From the NCBI RefSeq assembly GCF_030227115.1, contig NZ_JASSUA010000001.1:1984001-2048000 (forward strand): a DNA stretch of 64,000 bases, given 5' to 3'. Positions 1 to 8,386 of this stretch are shown here, in pieces. A program made the position numbers and the translations under genes. The notes beneath the pieces were generated by a model. It was not told the DNA's origin and did no database searches. It was given only the letters and a program-made list of their open reading frames with translations. The DNA is from Marinobacter sp. SS13-12 (GTDB taxonomy: Bacteria > Pseudomonadota > Gammaproteobacteria > Pseudomonadales > Oleiphilaceae). Position 1 is the first letter of the stretch. Every line of letters begins with the position of its first letter.

Positions 1-1
1 G

Positions 2-424
2 GCTGTAAAGGGTAATGAAATCGGCACCACCACTGGCCGTTCACGACGTTGTGGCTGGTTTGACGCCGTCGCGCTGCGCCATGCCATCCAGATCAACAGC
101 GTATCGGGCATCTGCCTGACCAAGCTGGACGTGCTGGATGGCATGGATACCGTGAAGGTATGTATCGGCTACAAGACACCCAAGGGTGAAATCACTCGTC
201 CACCCATCGGGTGTGACACCTACAAAGATATCGAGCCGTTATTTGCCGAGCTGCCAGGCTGGAAGGAGAGCACGGTAGGGCTGACCGGCCTGGACCAGTT
301 GCCGGAGAACGCCAAGGCCTATATCCGGTTCCTGGAAGAGCAGATCGAGGCGCCCATCGATATTATCTCCACCGGCCCTGACCGGGTCGAAACCATCATA
401 CTCCGCCATCCCTTCGGCGAGTAA
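2..424 (+). CDS. purA: Adenylosuccinate synthetase, C-terminal part (5' end outside window)
   Basis: Last 140 residues of adenylosuccinate synthetase, the cytosolic enzyme that joins IMP and aspartate using GTP in the first committed step of AMP synthesis. The reading frame is open from base 2, so the gene begins upstream of the window. The aspartate-binding loop (TTTGRSRR) and the guanine-recognition segment KLDVLDG are both visible, and the family's usual ending (STGPDR followed by ILRHPF) is intact. It runs convergently into cmoB with only 25 bases between the stop codons. Identification is secure; nothing upstream can be judged. Confidence 0.97.
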   Translation, partial: AVKGNEIGTTTGRSRRCGWFDAVALRHAIQINSVSGICLTKLDVLDGMDTVKVCIGYKTPKGEITRPPIGCDTYKDIEPLFAELPGWKESTVGLTGLDQLPENAKAYIRFLEEQIEAPIDIISTGPDRVETIILRHPFGE

Positions 425-426
425 GC

Positions 427-481
427 GGTGAGGGTTGTCGCGGGCGGCTTCAGGGCTTGTCCGCGATAACCGTCGCCCTTT
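427..481 (+). terminator. Possible terminator hairpin for purA
   Basis: Arms at 427-443 and 461-477 pair at 14 of 17 positions, including a GC-rich GGTTGTCGCGG / CCGCGATAACC core, and the right arm leads into CCCTTTTC. The right half lies inside the 3' end of the convergent cmoB gene. The T-tract is short, so termination is a suggestion only. Confidence 0.4.
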
Positions 482-1445
482 TCGGTCCCGGATAGCCCTC
501 AATAGTTTTCGTCGGGTCCTCCGGGTCCAGGAAGTCCTGCAGTGACTGGAAGCGCATCCAGTCCGTGCTGCGCTGCTCTTCGGTGGTGGTTTCGGTCACG
601 TCCACCACGCGGGCATTGCGAAAACCGGTCCGGTCCAGCCATCGCAGCAGCGTATCGCAGCTGGGCAGGAACCACACATTCCGCATCCGGCCGTAGCGGT
701 CCTCGGGCATCAGGCTATAGCCCTCCGGTCCATCCGCAATCAGCGTTTCCAGCACCAGTTCGCCGCCCGGGCGAAGGGTGTCTTTCAGTTCCAGCAGGTG
801 GTCCAGCGGTGAGCGTCGGTGATAGAGCACGCCCATCGAAAAGGTGGTATCGAAAGCCTCCAGTTTTGCCGGCAGGTCCTCCATGCGGATGGGCAGCAGG
901 TCGATGCGCTGCTCCAGGCCCACGTACCGTTTGACGCCCAGAAACTGGAACAGGAACAGGAGCCCGGGATCTATACCGATGACCCGCCCGGCACCTTCTC
1001 CCAGCATTCGCCAGCAGTGGTAGCCGGAACCACAACCCACATCCAGTATCTGGCGTCCGCTCAGGTCTGACAGGTAGGGCCATACCCGGTCCCATTTCCA
1101 GTCGGAACGCCACTCGGTATCGATATAGGTGCCAAAGACATCGAATGGGCCCTTGCGCCACGGCATGAGCCCACGCAGTCCCTGTTCGAGCTGTGCGGTG
1201 GTATCTGTGGGCAGCGGCTGCTCCGTGCTCAGGGTAATGGCTGAGCGGTTGAGATCCGCCTGCACCGCGGAGATCTCTGGCAATGTATCCAGCGCCCGCA
1301 TCCAGCGTGCGATATCGCCGTGAGGGTTTTCATCAAAGCGTTTGTGAAGTTGCTGCTGTAGCAGGGTTCGCCAGTGTGCGAACCCGCGGCTGTCGAGGTC
1401 ATCAAACAGTGAGGCAAAGCACCCCTGCCAGTCGAAAGTCGTCAT
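450..1445 (-). CDS. cmoB: tRNA U34 carboxymethyltransferase CmoB
   Basis: 331 residues. CmoB transfers the carboxymethyl group of carboxy-S-adenosylmethionine to 5-hydroxyuridine at position 34 of tRNAs, giving uridine-5-oxyacetic acid, which widens codon reading. The sequence shows a class I methyltransferase fold with the SAM-type loop LDVGCGSGYH in the middle and a family-specific N-terminal domain. The frame is open further upstream, but the ATG at 1445 gives the usual N-terminus (MTTFDWQ). The gene follows cmoA after 11 bases, so the supplier of the unusual cofactor and its user are co-transcribed. Confidence 0.96.
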   Translation of the reverse strand: MTTFDWQGCFASLFDDLDSRGFAHWRTLLQQQLHKRFDENPHGDIARWMRALDTLPEISAVQADLNRSAITLSTEQPLPTDTTAQLEQGLRGLMPWRKGPFDVFGTYIDTEWRSDWKWDRVWPYLSDLSGRQILDVGCGSGYHCWRMLGEGAGRVIGIDPGLLFLFQFLGVKRYVGLEQRIDLLPIRMEDLPAKLEAFDTTFSMGVLYHRRSPLDHLLELKDTLRPGGELVLETLIADGPEGYSLMPEDRYGRMRNVWFLPSCDTLLRWLDRTGFRNARVVDVTETTTEEQRSTDWMRFQSLQDFLDPEDPTKTIEGYPGPKRATVIADKP

Positions 1446-1456
1446 GAAGGCTCCGT

Positions 1457-2212
1457 TCAGGGCGATTTGATGGCGAGCATGGACACGAAATTGAAGCACT
1501 GATACCACACCAGTACCCGATCGAAGCCCGCTTCCGTCAGCCGTTGCCGGTGCTCCGCCAGGGTTTCGGGAATCAGCACCTGCTCCAGGGCGGACCGCTT
1601 CTGGCTGATCTCCAGATCGGAGTAGCCGTTGGCCCGCTTGAACTCGTGATGCAATTGCGTCTGTATCGCCTGTTCCGCCTCGGATTCAAAGCGGATTTTC
1701 TCGGAGAGGATCAGCACGCCTCCGGGCAGGGTGGCATCGGCAATGCGTTTCATCAGTTCTCCGCGCCTTTCCGGCGCTACGAACTGCAGGGTGAAATTCA
1801 GGGTGGTGACCGAAGCCTTGTCGATAAAAGTGTCCAGAATATCTTCGCAGCGCAGGGACACGGGCAAGGGATGGTCATCCAGGGCAATGTAGTGCTCACA
1901 GCGGTCGATCATGGCGGCAGAGTTGTCCACGCCCGTCAGGGTGCAATCCCGGTCACCAATACCGTGGCGCATCGCCAGGGTGGAGGCGCCCAGGGAACAG
2001 CCCAGGTCATAACAGTGGCTGCCGGGGCGGGCGTATTGCTCGGTAATGACTTCGATCATCGGAATTATGGTGGTATAGCCTGGCACGGAGCGGCGGATCA
2101 TGTCCGGGAATACCCGCGCTACCGACGTATCGAAACGGAAATCTTCGGTTTCACGCTCGCTGGCAAACAGCCGGTCCAGTGCTTGCCCCGGTTTTTTGTT
2201 GCTGTCACTCAT
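1457..2212 (-). CDS. cmoA: Carboxy-S-adenosyl-L-methionine synthase CmoA
   Basis: 251 residues. CmoA converts S-adenosylmethionine and prephenate into carboxy-SAM, the cofactor used by CmoB encoded next to it. The glycine-rich loop DLGCSLGAST and the early FDTSVARVFPDM segment typical of CmoA are present. The open frame continues far upstream, but the ATG at 2212 (MSDSNKK) matches the family start. The first 8 bases overlap the end of the preceding small membrane-protein gene, suggesting translational coupling with it. Confidence 0.96.
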   Translation of the reverse strand: MSDSNKKPGQALDRLFASERETEDFRFDTSVARVFPDMIRRSVPGYTTIIPMIEVITEQYARPGSHCYDLGCSLGASTLAMRHGIGDRDCTLTGVDNSAAMIDRCEHYIALDDHPLPVSLRCEDILDTFIDKASVTTLNFTLQFVAPERRGELMKRIADATLPGGVLILSEKIRFESEAEQAIQTQLHHEFKRANGYSDLEISQKRSALEQVLIPETLAEHRQRLTEAGFDRVLVWYQCFNFVSMLAIKSP

Positions 2213-2576
2213 TGTTCGCCGGCTCCTGTCTTTCTTGTTCGGGCTGCTCCTGCACTGGAGCAGGACCACGGCTGCAGCGGACTCCGCGGTTCTTGTAATC
2301 GACGAGAATGCCGCGGAAATCGGGGTCCACATCAGCGGCGATGGCCAGAAAGCCCTGTTCACAGACGGCGTGAAGCTCGGAAGACTTGGGCGACATGCGG
2401 AATTGCTCACCAGGCTTGATGTGAATCGCCTCGAATTCGCCCACCGGCACGTGATCCTTGTTGTCCGAGTGATCAATCTTGCCGCTGGCCTCCAGCACGA
2501 TAACGGTCGCGATAATGGTGCCAATGGCTGTCGCAATCAGGCTGCGTACCGTGAATCTGGCCTCACTGTGGCTCAT
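2205..2576 (-). CDS. Small membrane-anchored protein of unknown function
   Basis: 123 residues; I do not recognise a family. After about 11 residues comes one hydrophobic stretch (roughly 12-28, LIATAIGTIIATVIVLEA), probably a signal anchor. A soluble region with two cysteines (AVCEQ and VRCSR) follows, then a tail rich in Gln, Glu and Pro. The ATG at 2576 has GGAG 8 bases upstream. The gene lies between srkA and cmoA and overlaps cmoA by 8 bases, so it is translated in the same leftward operon. No function can be assigned from sequence. Confidence 0.75.
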   Translation of the reverse strand: MSHSEARFTVRSLIATAIGTIIATVIVLEASGKIDHSDNKDHVPVGEFEAIHIKPGEQFRMSPKSSELHAVCEQGFLAIAADVDPDFRGILVDYKNRGVRCSRGPAPVQEQPEQERQEPANNE

Positions 2577-2609
2577 CGGGAAGTCTCCGGTCTGTCGGTT
2601 TTTCCGGCC

Positions 2610-3611
2610 TCAGTACTGGCCGGGAACATTAATGGAAGGGGCTTGCAGTGCCGCGAGTTGCTCCCGCAGTGACAGGATCTGGTCGGACCAGAAACGGGGC
2701 TGGGCGAACCACGGGAAGAAGCGCGGGAAGGCGGGATCGTCCCAGCGCTTGGCCAGCCAGGTACAGTGGGATATCTGCCGGTAACAGCGCAGGGGTTCGA
2801 TCAGGTGACGCTCCCGGCGATTGAAATCCCGGAACATCTCATAGCCTTCCAGCAGTTCGCCAAACTGCTGGCCGCGCTCGATATCGTCCCCGTTCAGCAA
2901 CAGCCAGAGATCCTGGATGGCGGGTCCGGTGCGGCAATCGTCCAGATCCACAAACAGCATCTGCTCTTCACGACAAAGGATATTGCCGCCATGGCAGTCG
3001 CCGTGCAGTCGCAGGGAATGAACCTCACCGGCGTCGTCGATGCGGCGGGCGCAATGGTCCACCAGGTCGGGAATCAGCGAATCCCAGGCCGGGCGAAGGT
3101 CATCGGGCACCCAGCGGTTGTCCGTCAGGAACCGGTTGTTCTTCTCAATGCCGGTGAGTACGGACATAACGGGTCGGTGGGTGAAGCTGGCGGTATCACC
3201 GATATTGTGCAGCTGGCCCAGCCACTGGCCAAGGCGATAGAGAGTATCGGTGACACTGGTGTCCGGGGCCTGTCCGCCTCGCTGGGGGAAAACGGCAAAC
3301 AGGAAGTCATCGCAGCGGCCAAGGGTATCCCCGGAAGGCATCACCATAGGCGCTACCACGGGAATGTCGGCGGCCAGCAGTTGCGCGGTAAACTCGTGCT
3401 CTTCGCGGATCTGGGCTTCGCTCCAGCGTCCCGGGCGGTAGAACTTGGTAATCACCGGTGGTTTGTCTTCAATGCCGATCTGATAAACGCGGTTCTCATA
3501 GCTGTTCAGGGCAAACAGCCGGCCATTGACGATGAGCCCGGCATCCTCCATGGCATCCAGGATCTTGTCCGGTTTGAGATTGTCGTAGGGATGGCTGGAG
3601 ATCTCGGTCAT
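2610..3611 (-). CDS. srkA: Stress response serine/threonine kinase SrkA (YihE/RdoA family)
   Basis: 333 residues, a cytoplasmic kinase of the aminoglycoside-phosphotransferase fold. In E. coli this kinase limits stress-induced death linked to the Cpx envelope response. The catalytic loop LHGDCHGGNIL and the metal-binding FVDLDD that follows are intact, as is the nucleotide-pocket motif ENRVYQ near residue 40. It starts at an ATG 9 bases after the upstream membrane-protein gene and leads into the cmo genes, so the region reads as one leftward unit. Confidence 0.93.
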   Translation of the reverse strand: MTEISSHPYDNLKPDKILDAMEDAGLIVNGRLFALNSYENRVYQIGIEDKPPVITKFYRPGRWSEAQIREEHEFTAQLLAADIPVVAPMVMPSGDTLGRCDDFLFAVFPQRGGQAPDTSVTDTLYRLGQWLGQLHNIGDTASFTHRPVMSVLTGIEKNNRFLTDNRWVPDDLRPAWDSLIPDLVDHCARRIDDAGEVHSLRLHGDCHGGNILCREEQMLFVDLDDCRTGPAIQDLWLLLNGDDIERGQQFGELLEGYEMFRDFNRRERHLIEPLRCYRQISHCTWLAKRWDDPAFPRFFPWFAQPRFWSDQILSLREQLAALQAPSINVPGQY

Positions 3612-3620
3612 AAATAAGCG

Positions 3621-4043
3621 TTAGCGTCTCGAACTTTGTTGGGCCTGCATCTGGGCAAGGTGATACCAGTTTTCGTCCAGCTCCCAGCGAACCCGGTCTA
3701 CACCGCTGGCGCTGAGAACGATATCACCGGCCCTGGCCTGAACCTGGGCCAGTTCACGTTCTGCCCGCTGCCAGTCCCGGTGGTTGTCGCCCAGATTGCG
3801 CATGCTGGGAAAAATAGTGCTCAGGGCTTCGTGGGTCGATGTCTCGTGCGAACGCAGGGAGCTCATGATGGCGGTGCTTCCCTCCACCCTCAACACCCGG
3901 TGCTGGTAGGGGTAGTTGGCCACCATGTTGTCGGCCTTCAGGGCCTGGTTGAGGCTGATAACCTCAAAGCCACGCCAGCCAAGCCAGCCGACAAATATGG
4001 CCGCGACCATCATAACAATTATAAACTGCTTCCTGTCAGACAT
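3621..4043 (-). CDS. Hypothetical single-pass membrane protein
   Basis: 140 residues, no family recognised. Residues about 7-23 (FIIVMMVAAIFVGWLGW) form one strong hydrophobic helix near the N-terminus, preceded by charged MSDRKQ, so the rest is probably periplasmic. The remainder is polar and likely helical, ending in a Gln/Ser/Arg-rich tail. It is the first gene of the leftward srkA-cmoAB group and lies 112 bases from the divergent FAD oxidase gene. Position upstream of srkA hints at an envelope-stress link, but that is inference only. Confidence 0.7.
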   Translation of the reverse strand: MSDRKQFIIVMMVAAIFVGWLGWRGFEVISLNQALKADNMVANYPYQHRVLRVEGSTAIMSSLRSHETSTHEALSTIFPSMRNLGDNHRDWQRAERELAQVQARAGDIVLSASGVDRVRWELDENWYHLAQMQAQQSSRR

Positions 4044-4155
4044 CGTTTACCTGCTCCGTGCGCTTTTTTCTGGGGCAAGTATAACGTTTCAGGGCCGCTA
4101 CAGTAACGCGAATAGGGCAAACTCCCACAGACAGGCAAAGGAAAGTTGAATTCCG

Positions 4156-5271
4156 ATGACGGACAGGGAAACACTCCAGGCAGATACGGTCGTGATCGGC
4201 GCCGGCATTGTCGGCCTTGCCGTCGCCAGGCAACTGGCGATGCAGGGTAACGAGGTGCTGGTGCTGGAAGCCAATGGGCACTTCGGTGAGGGACTGTCAT
4301 CCCGTAACAGTGAGGTTATCCATGCCGGCATCTATTATCCCGAGGACTCCGTCAAGGCGAGATTGTGCGTTCGGGGCCGGCACTTGCTCTATGACTTCTG
4401 CCGTCAGCGCCACATCGGACACCGTAAAACCGGCAAGTGGATTGTCGCCCGGGGCCAGGTGCAACAGGACAAGCTCGTTAGTATAGCCCGGCAGGCCGAG
4501 CGCAACGGTGTTGTACTGCAAAGGGTGGGCCGCGACGTGCTACAGGCGGAGCTGCCAGGCGCCGTTGCCGATGAGGCGCTGTATTCTCCGGAGACCGGTA
4601 TTGTGGATAGTCATGGAATGATGCTGGCGTTGCTGGGAGACCTTGAGGACCTTGGCGGTCAGCTTGTCTGTCACGCACCGGTGGAGCGTGCTGTCATCAG
4701 TGGCGGCCAACACTGCCTGCAGGTAGGCGGTCAGGCGCCGTGCGAGCTGGTTGCCCGGCGTGTGGTGAACTCCGCGGGCCTCGATGCGGTTGCGCTGGCG
4801 TCCCGCTGGGAAGGCGTCCCTGAGGCAATGGTGCCGCAACAGTGGCTGGCGCGCGGGGTTTATTTCAGCTATTCCGGTCGACATCCCTTCAGGTCCCTCA
4901 TCTATCCGGTGCCAGAGCCGGGCGGCCTGGGCGTTCACCTGACTCTGGATCTGGCCGGCCAGGCTCGGTTCGGGCCGGATGTGGAGTGGATAGAACAGGT
5001 GGATTTCTCGGTAGATCCGGGCCGGGTGCGTGCGTTTGCTGACAGTATTCAGCAATGGTGGCCGGACCTGGATGAAAGCCGTCTGCAACCTGCCTATGCC
5101 GGCATTCGCCCCAAACTGACCGGCCCGGATGGCGGGTTTGCGGATTTTCGTATCGATGGCGAGACAGACCATGGCGTGCCCGGACTGGTGCACCTGTTTG
5201 GCATCGAGTCCCCCGGTTTGACAGCATGCCTGGCAATTGCCGAAGAGGTGGCCGAAAAATTGGGCGAGTGA
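4156..5271 (+). CDS. FAD-dependent oxidoreductase, L-2-hydroxyglutarate oxidase-like
   Basis: 371 residues of the DAO family. The N-terminus has the FAD-binding VIGAGIVGLAVARQLA loop and the acidic end of the second strand (VLVLEAN). The segment SSRNSEVIHAGIYYPEDS closely follows L-2-hydroxyglutarate dehydrogenase/oxidase proteins, and the C-terminal YAGIRPKL plus HLFGIESPGLTA are family hallmarks. The likely reaction is oxidation of L-2-hydroxyglutarate or a similar 2-hydroxy acid with electrons passed to quinone or oxygen. It stands alone, divergent from the srkA group and convergent with comF. Exact substrate is not proven by sequence. Confidence 0.85.
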   Translation: MTDRETLQADTVVIGAGIVGLAVARQLAMQGNEVLVLEANGHFGEGLSSRNSEVIHAGIYYPEDSVKARLCVRGRHLLYDFCRQRHIGHRKTGKWIVARGQVQQDKLVSIARQAERNGVVLQRVGRDVLQAELPGAVADEALYSPETGIVDSHGMMLALLGDLEDLGGQLVCHAPVERAVISGGQHCLQVGGQAPCELVARRVVNSAGLDAVALASRWEGVPEAMVPQQWLARGVYFSYSGRHPFRSLIYPVPEPGGLGVHLTLDLAGQARFGPDVEWIEQVDFSVDPGRVRAFADSIQQWWPDLDESRLQPAYAGIRPKLTGPDGGFADFRIDGETDHGVPGLVHLFGIESPGLTACLAIAEEVAEKLGE

Positions 5272-5280
5272 CTTTTCCGG

Positions 5281-6069
5281 TTACCCCGGGGTCCTTGCCA
5301 GTGCCCACACCTGAACATCCGCCGCGCCAGCTGCAAGCAAGGCTTCAGTCAAGCTCCGTGCGGTGGCGCCGGTGGTCACTACATCATCAACAATGGCGAT
5401 TCTTGAGGGCGGAGTGGACTCAACCCGGTAAATGCCCCGCAGGTTGGCCAGCCGTTCTTCCCGGTTCAGGTCCCGCTGGGGTCGGGTTCGACGATTACGG
5501 GTGACGAGATCGGTGGTCCAGGGTATACCGGACCGTTTGCTGATCTGCTCGGCAATATCCGCTGCCTGATTGAATCCCCGCTTGCGACGACGGGCCGGGT
5601 GCATCGGGCTGGCTACCAGCAAATCCGGCCTCTGCCCCGGACTGGCATCCAGAATCGACAGCAGATGGTCAGCAAAGTCATGGATCAGCGGCCGGGCAAA
5701 CACACGCTGGCCGTTATATTTGTAGCGCTGGATCATGCTGTCGACCGGGAAGCGGTACCGCCAGGGTGCGATCACACGACTGAACGGTGGTAAATCCTGC
5801 AGGCACTGGCCGCAGAGTGTCTGGTCGCCGGCGAATGCCAGGGGCAGGGCGCAGCAGCGGCAATACCAGCGATTGGCGGGCAAGTCCTGGCGGCAGGGGG
5901 CGCAAAGCCCGAAGTGGGCATCAGGCGCCAGGCACGCGACACACTGTCCGCCGCCGGCAGGCAGAAGGCCCCGTAGATCTCGTACAGAGCCGTGAATCCA
6001 TTCTTTGCTGTTAACCTTTAGTGTTAACAAGGTTGACAGCGATCTCAGTCCCTTTATCATCTGTTTCAT
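5281..6069 (-). CDS. comF: ComF family phosphoribosyltransferase-like protein
   Basis: 262 residues from the ATG at 6069. The N-terminal third carries paired cysteines of a zinc ribbon (CVAC, CAPC, CRCC, CGQC). The C-terminal part is a type I phosphoribosyltransferase fold with the PRPP loop IAIVDDVVTTGATA. ComF proteins are needed for DNA uptake during natural transformation; members occur widely, including next to biotin genes in pseudomonads. The start is uncertain: the first 20 or so codons overlap the divergent bioB promoter and BirA-type operator, and the recognisable family region begins only near residue 30. Confidence 0.88.
   Translation of the reverse strand: MKQMIKGLRSLSTLLTLKVNSKEWIHGSVRDLRGLLPAGGGQCVACLAPDAHFGLCAPCRQDLPANRWYCRCCALPLAFAGDQTLCGQCLQDLPPFSRVIAPWRYRFPVDSMIQRYKYNGQRVFARPLIHDFADHLLSILDASPGQRPDLLVASPMHPARRRKRGFNQAADIAEQISKRSGIPWTTDLVTRNRRTRPQRDLNREERLANLRGIYRVESTPPSRIAIVDDVVTTGATARSLTEALLAAGAADVQVWALARTPG
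6008..6039. promoter_or_regulatory. BirA-type biotin operator
   Basis: CTGTTAACC and GGTTGACAG are separated by 14 bases; the right half is the inverted repeat of the left at 8 of 9 positions. The known BirA consensus is TTGTAAACC, 14-16 bases, GGTTTACAA. The right half contains the -35 hexamer of the bioB promoter, so bound BirA-biotinyl-AMP would block it. The site also lies in the 5' end of the divergent comF frame. Confidence 0.8.
6033..6060 (+). promoter_or_regulatory. Promoter of the biotin operon
   Basis: A perfect -35 hexamer TTGACA (6033-6038) is followed after 16 bases by TATCAT (6055-6060). Transcription would start near 6067, about 43 bases before bioB. The -35 box is inside the BirA-type operator. 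Confidence 0.75.
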
Positions 6070-6109
6070 CCGTAAACCAGATTCCCGGTAAAGTTAACAG
6101 GACTGAATC

Positions 6110-7180
6110 ATGACTGCCACCGCGCTCTCCGCCACACCCCGCCACGACTGGACCATGCAGGAAGCCCGCGCACTGTTCGAGCTTCCGTTCAACGACCTGG
6201 TGTTCCGTGCCCAGAGCGTCCACCGTAAGCATTTTGACCCCAACGAGGTTCAGATCAGCACGCTGCTGTCGATCAAGACCGGTGCCTGTCCGGAGGACTG
6301 CAAGTACTGCCCCCAGAGCGGCCATTACAACACCGGACTGGAAAAGGAAAAGCTTCTGGAAATCGAAAAAGTGGTTGCCGAAGCCAAAGCAGCCAAGGCA
6401 AAAGGCGCCTCCCGTTTCTGTATGGGTGCAGCCTGGCGCAGTCCTTCGAAGAAGGATATGGGCTACGTGGTGGACATGGTGCGCCAGGTGAAATCCCTGG
6501 GTCTTGAGACCTGTATGACCCTGGGCATGCTGCAACAGGCGCAGGCGGATGAGCTGGCGAATGCCGGGCTGGATTACTACAACCACAACCTCGATACATC
6601 CGAGAAGTACTACAGCCACATCATCACCACCCGTACTTACCAGGATCGGCTGGATACCCTGGAAAATGTTCGCAACGCCGGTATGAAAGTCTGTTGCGGC
6701 GGCATAGTCGGCATGGGTGAAGACCCGGACGACCGTGTCGGCCTGCTGGTGCAACTGGCGAATCTGCCACATCATCCGGAGAGTGTGCCGGTAAACATGC
6801 TGGTGAAAGTGGCCGGGACACCCATGGAAGATGTGGAAGACCTGGACCCGTTCGACTTTGTTCGCACCATTGCGGTTGCCCGCATCATGATGCCGGCCTC
6901 CCACGTGCGCCTGTCTGCGGGCCGGGAGAACATGAACGAGCAGATGCAGTCCCTGTGTTTTCTGGCGGGCGCCAATTCGATTTTCTATGGCGAGAAGCTG
7001 CTGACTACTTCCAATCCCGAGGCCGATGCGGACCGTGAGCTGTTTAACCGTCTGGGCATTCGTCCTGAAGAGCGGGAGCAGGCCTGCTCGGAACAGGAAG
7101 CGGAAGAAGCCATCACCGAGGCCGTGGAATACGAGCAGACCCGCCACATGTTCTACGACGCCACCCGCGAATCCGCGTAA
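6110..7180 (+). CDS. bioB: Biotin synthase BioB
   Basis: 356 residues. Radical-SAM enzyme that inserts sulfur into dethiobiotin as the last step of biotin synthesis. Cysteines 60, 64 and 67 (CPEDCKYC) bind the SAM-cleaving 4Fe-4S cluster; further conserved features are the [12 protein letters not shown] segment and the late LSAGRENM motif. First gene of a five-gene operon under the BirA-type site. The C-terminal tail is acidic ([11 protein letters not shown]), as in many gammaproteobacterial versions. Confidence 0.98.
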   Translation: MTATALSATPRHDWTMQEARALFELPFNDLVFRAQSVHRKHFDPNEVQISTLLSIKTGACPEDCKYCPQSGHYNTGLEKEKLLEIEKVVAEAKAAKAKGASRFCMGAAWRSPSKKDMGYVVDMVRQVKSLGLETCMTLGMLQQAQADELANAGLDYYNHNLDTSEKYYSHIITTRTYQDRLDTLENVRNAGMKVCCGGIVGMGEDPDDRVGLLVQLANLPHHPESVPVNMLVKVAGTPMEDVEDLDPFDFVRTIAVARIMMPASHVRLSAGRENMNEQMQSLCFLAGANSIFYGEKLLTTSNPEADADRELFNRLGIRPEEREQACSEQEAEEAITEAVEYEQTRHMFYDATRESA

Positions 7181-7207
7181 ACAGGTAACCGTCGGGGAGA
7201 GCAGATC

Positions 7208-8386
7208 ATGCGTGATTTTGCGGCCGAGCTTGAGAGCCGGAAACAGGCGGGGCTTTACCGTACCCGCCGGCTGATCAGTGGGCCCCAGCAACCCGAACTG
7301 GTTTCTGACGGTGTACCGCTGTTGTCTTTCTGCAGTAACGACTATCTGGGGCTTGCCAGCCACCCTGACATTATTCGCGCCGCTACCGATGCCATGCCTC
7401 ACACCGGTCTGGGGGGGGCGGCGTCCCACCTGATCTGTGGTCATCACGACGGCCACCACCAGTTGGAAATCCGTCTGGCGGCGTTTACCGGTCGCAGCTC
7501 GGCGTTGTTCTTCTCCACCGGCTACATGGCCAATATGGGTGTGATATCCGCATTGGCCAGCCGTGGCGACACCATCTTTTCAGATCGCCTTAACCATGCC
7601 TCGATCATTGATGGCTGTATCCTCAGCCGTGCAAGGGTTCGACGTTATCCTCACGCAGATATGGGAGCACTGGCGGATATGCTGGCCACCACCCGTGGTC
7701 ACAAGCTGGTGGTGACAGACGGCGTGTTCAGCATGGACGGAGACATTGCGCCCCTGAAGGAGCTTGCGGCTTTGTGCAGAGCGCACGATGCACTACTGGT
7801 GGTGGATGATGCCCATGGCGTGGGTGTGCTTGGCCCCCAGGGACGGGGCAGTATTGCCGAGCTGGGGTTATCGGAAGAGGATGTACCGGTACTGATCGGG
7901 ACCCTCGGCAAGGCAGTCGGCACCAGCGGAGCCTTCGTGGCGGGCCCGAAACTGCTGATGGATTATCTGGTGCAGAAGGCCCGCACCTATATCTACACCA
8001 CTGCCATGCCCCCGGCCATTGCTCTGGCGACCTGCGCCAGCCTTGATCTGATCGAGAAGGAGGATAGCCGCCGCAGTCATCTGCGGGCGCTGATCCGTGC
8101 CTTCCGCCTGGGCGCCTCTGCGCTGGGCTATGAACTGATGCCGTCCCGCACTCCGATACAGCCGATCATGGTTGGCGACAACTGGTCCGCGCTTGCCCTG
8201 AGCCAGGCTCTGGAACAGAAAGGCCTGATGGTGACAGCCATCAGGCCGCCTACGGTTCCGGAGGGTGAGGCCCGTTTGCGGGTGACGTTCAGTGCGGCCC
8301 ATTCGACAGCAGATCTGGAAAAGCTGCTGACCGCACTGGCGGAGTGTCGCCCACTGTTAAAACGGCCGCCTGCCGAGGCCGTATGA
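7208..8386 (+). CDS. bioF: 8-amino-7-oxononanoate synthase BioF
   Basis: 392 residues. PLP enzyme that condenses pimeloyl-ACP with alanine to give 8-amino-7-oxononanoate. The cofactor lysine is K235 in GTLGKAVG; D201 and H203 in DDAHGVG contact the PLP ring, and HLICGHH near residue 75 is the substrate-side glycine/histidine region. A run of eight G at 7411-7418 lies in the codons for LGGAA. Begins 27 bases after bioB with a GGGGAG ribosome site, and ends overlapping the next gene as ATGA. No bioA (DAPA aminotransferase) lies in this operon. Confidence 0.97.
   Translation: MRDFAAELESRKQAGLYRTRRLISGPQQPELVSDGVPLLSFCSNDYLGLASHPDIIRAATDAMPHTGLGGAASHLICGHHDGHHQLEIRLAAFTGRSSALFFSTGYMANMGVISALASRGDTIFSDRLNHASIIDGCILSRARVRRYPHADMGALADMLATTRGHKLVVTDGVFSMDGDIAPLKELAALCRAHDALLVVDDAHGVGVLGPQGRGSIAELGLSEEDVPVLIGTLGKAVGTSGAFVAGPKLLMDYLVQKARTYIYTTAMPPAIALATCASLDLIEKEDSRRSHLRALIRAFRLGASALGYELMPSRTPIQPIMVGDNWSALALSQALEQKGLMVTAIRPPTVPEGEARLRVTFSAAHSTADLEKLLTALAECRPLLKRPPAEAV

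Noticed and set aside
6011..7459. 482-residue open frame on the minus strand across bioB
   Set aside because: Antisense shadow of bioB and the start of bioF; no recognisable domain.
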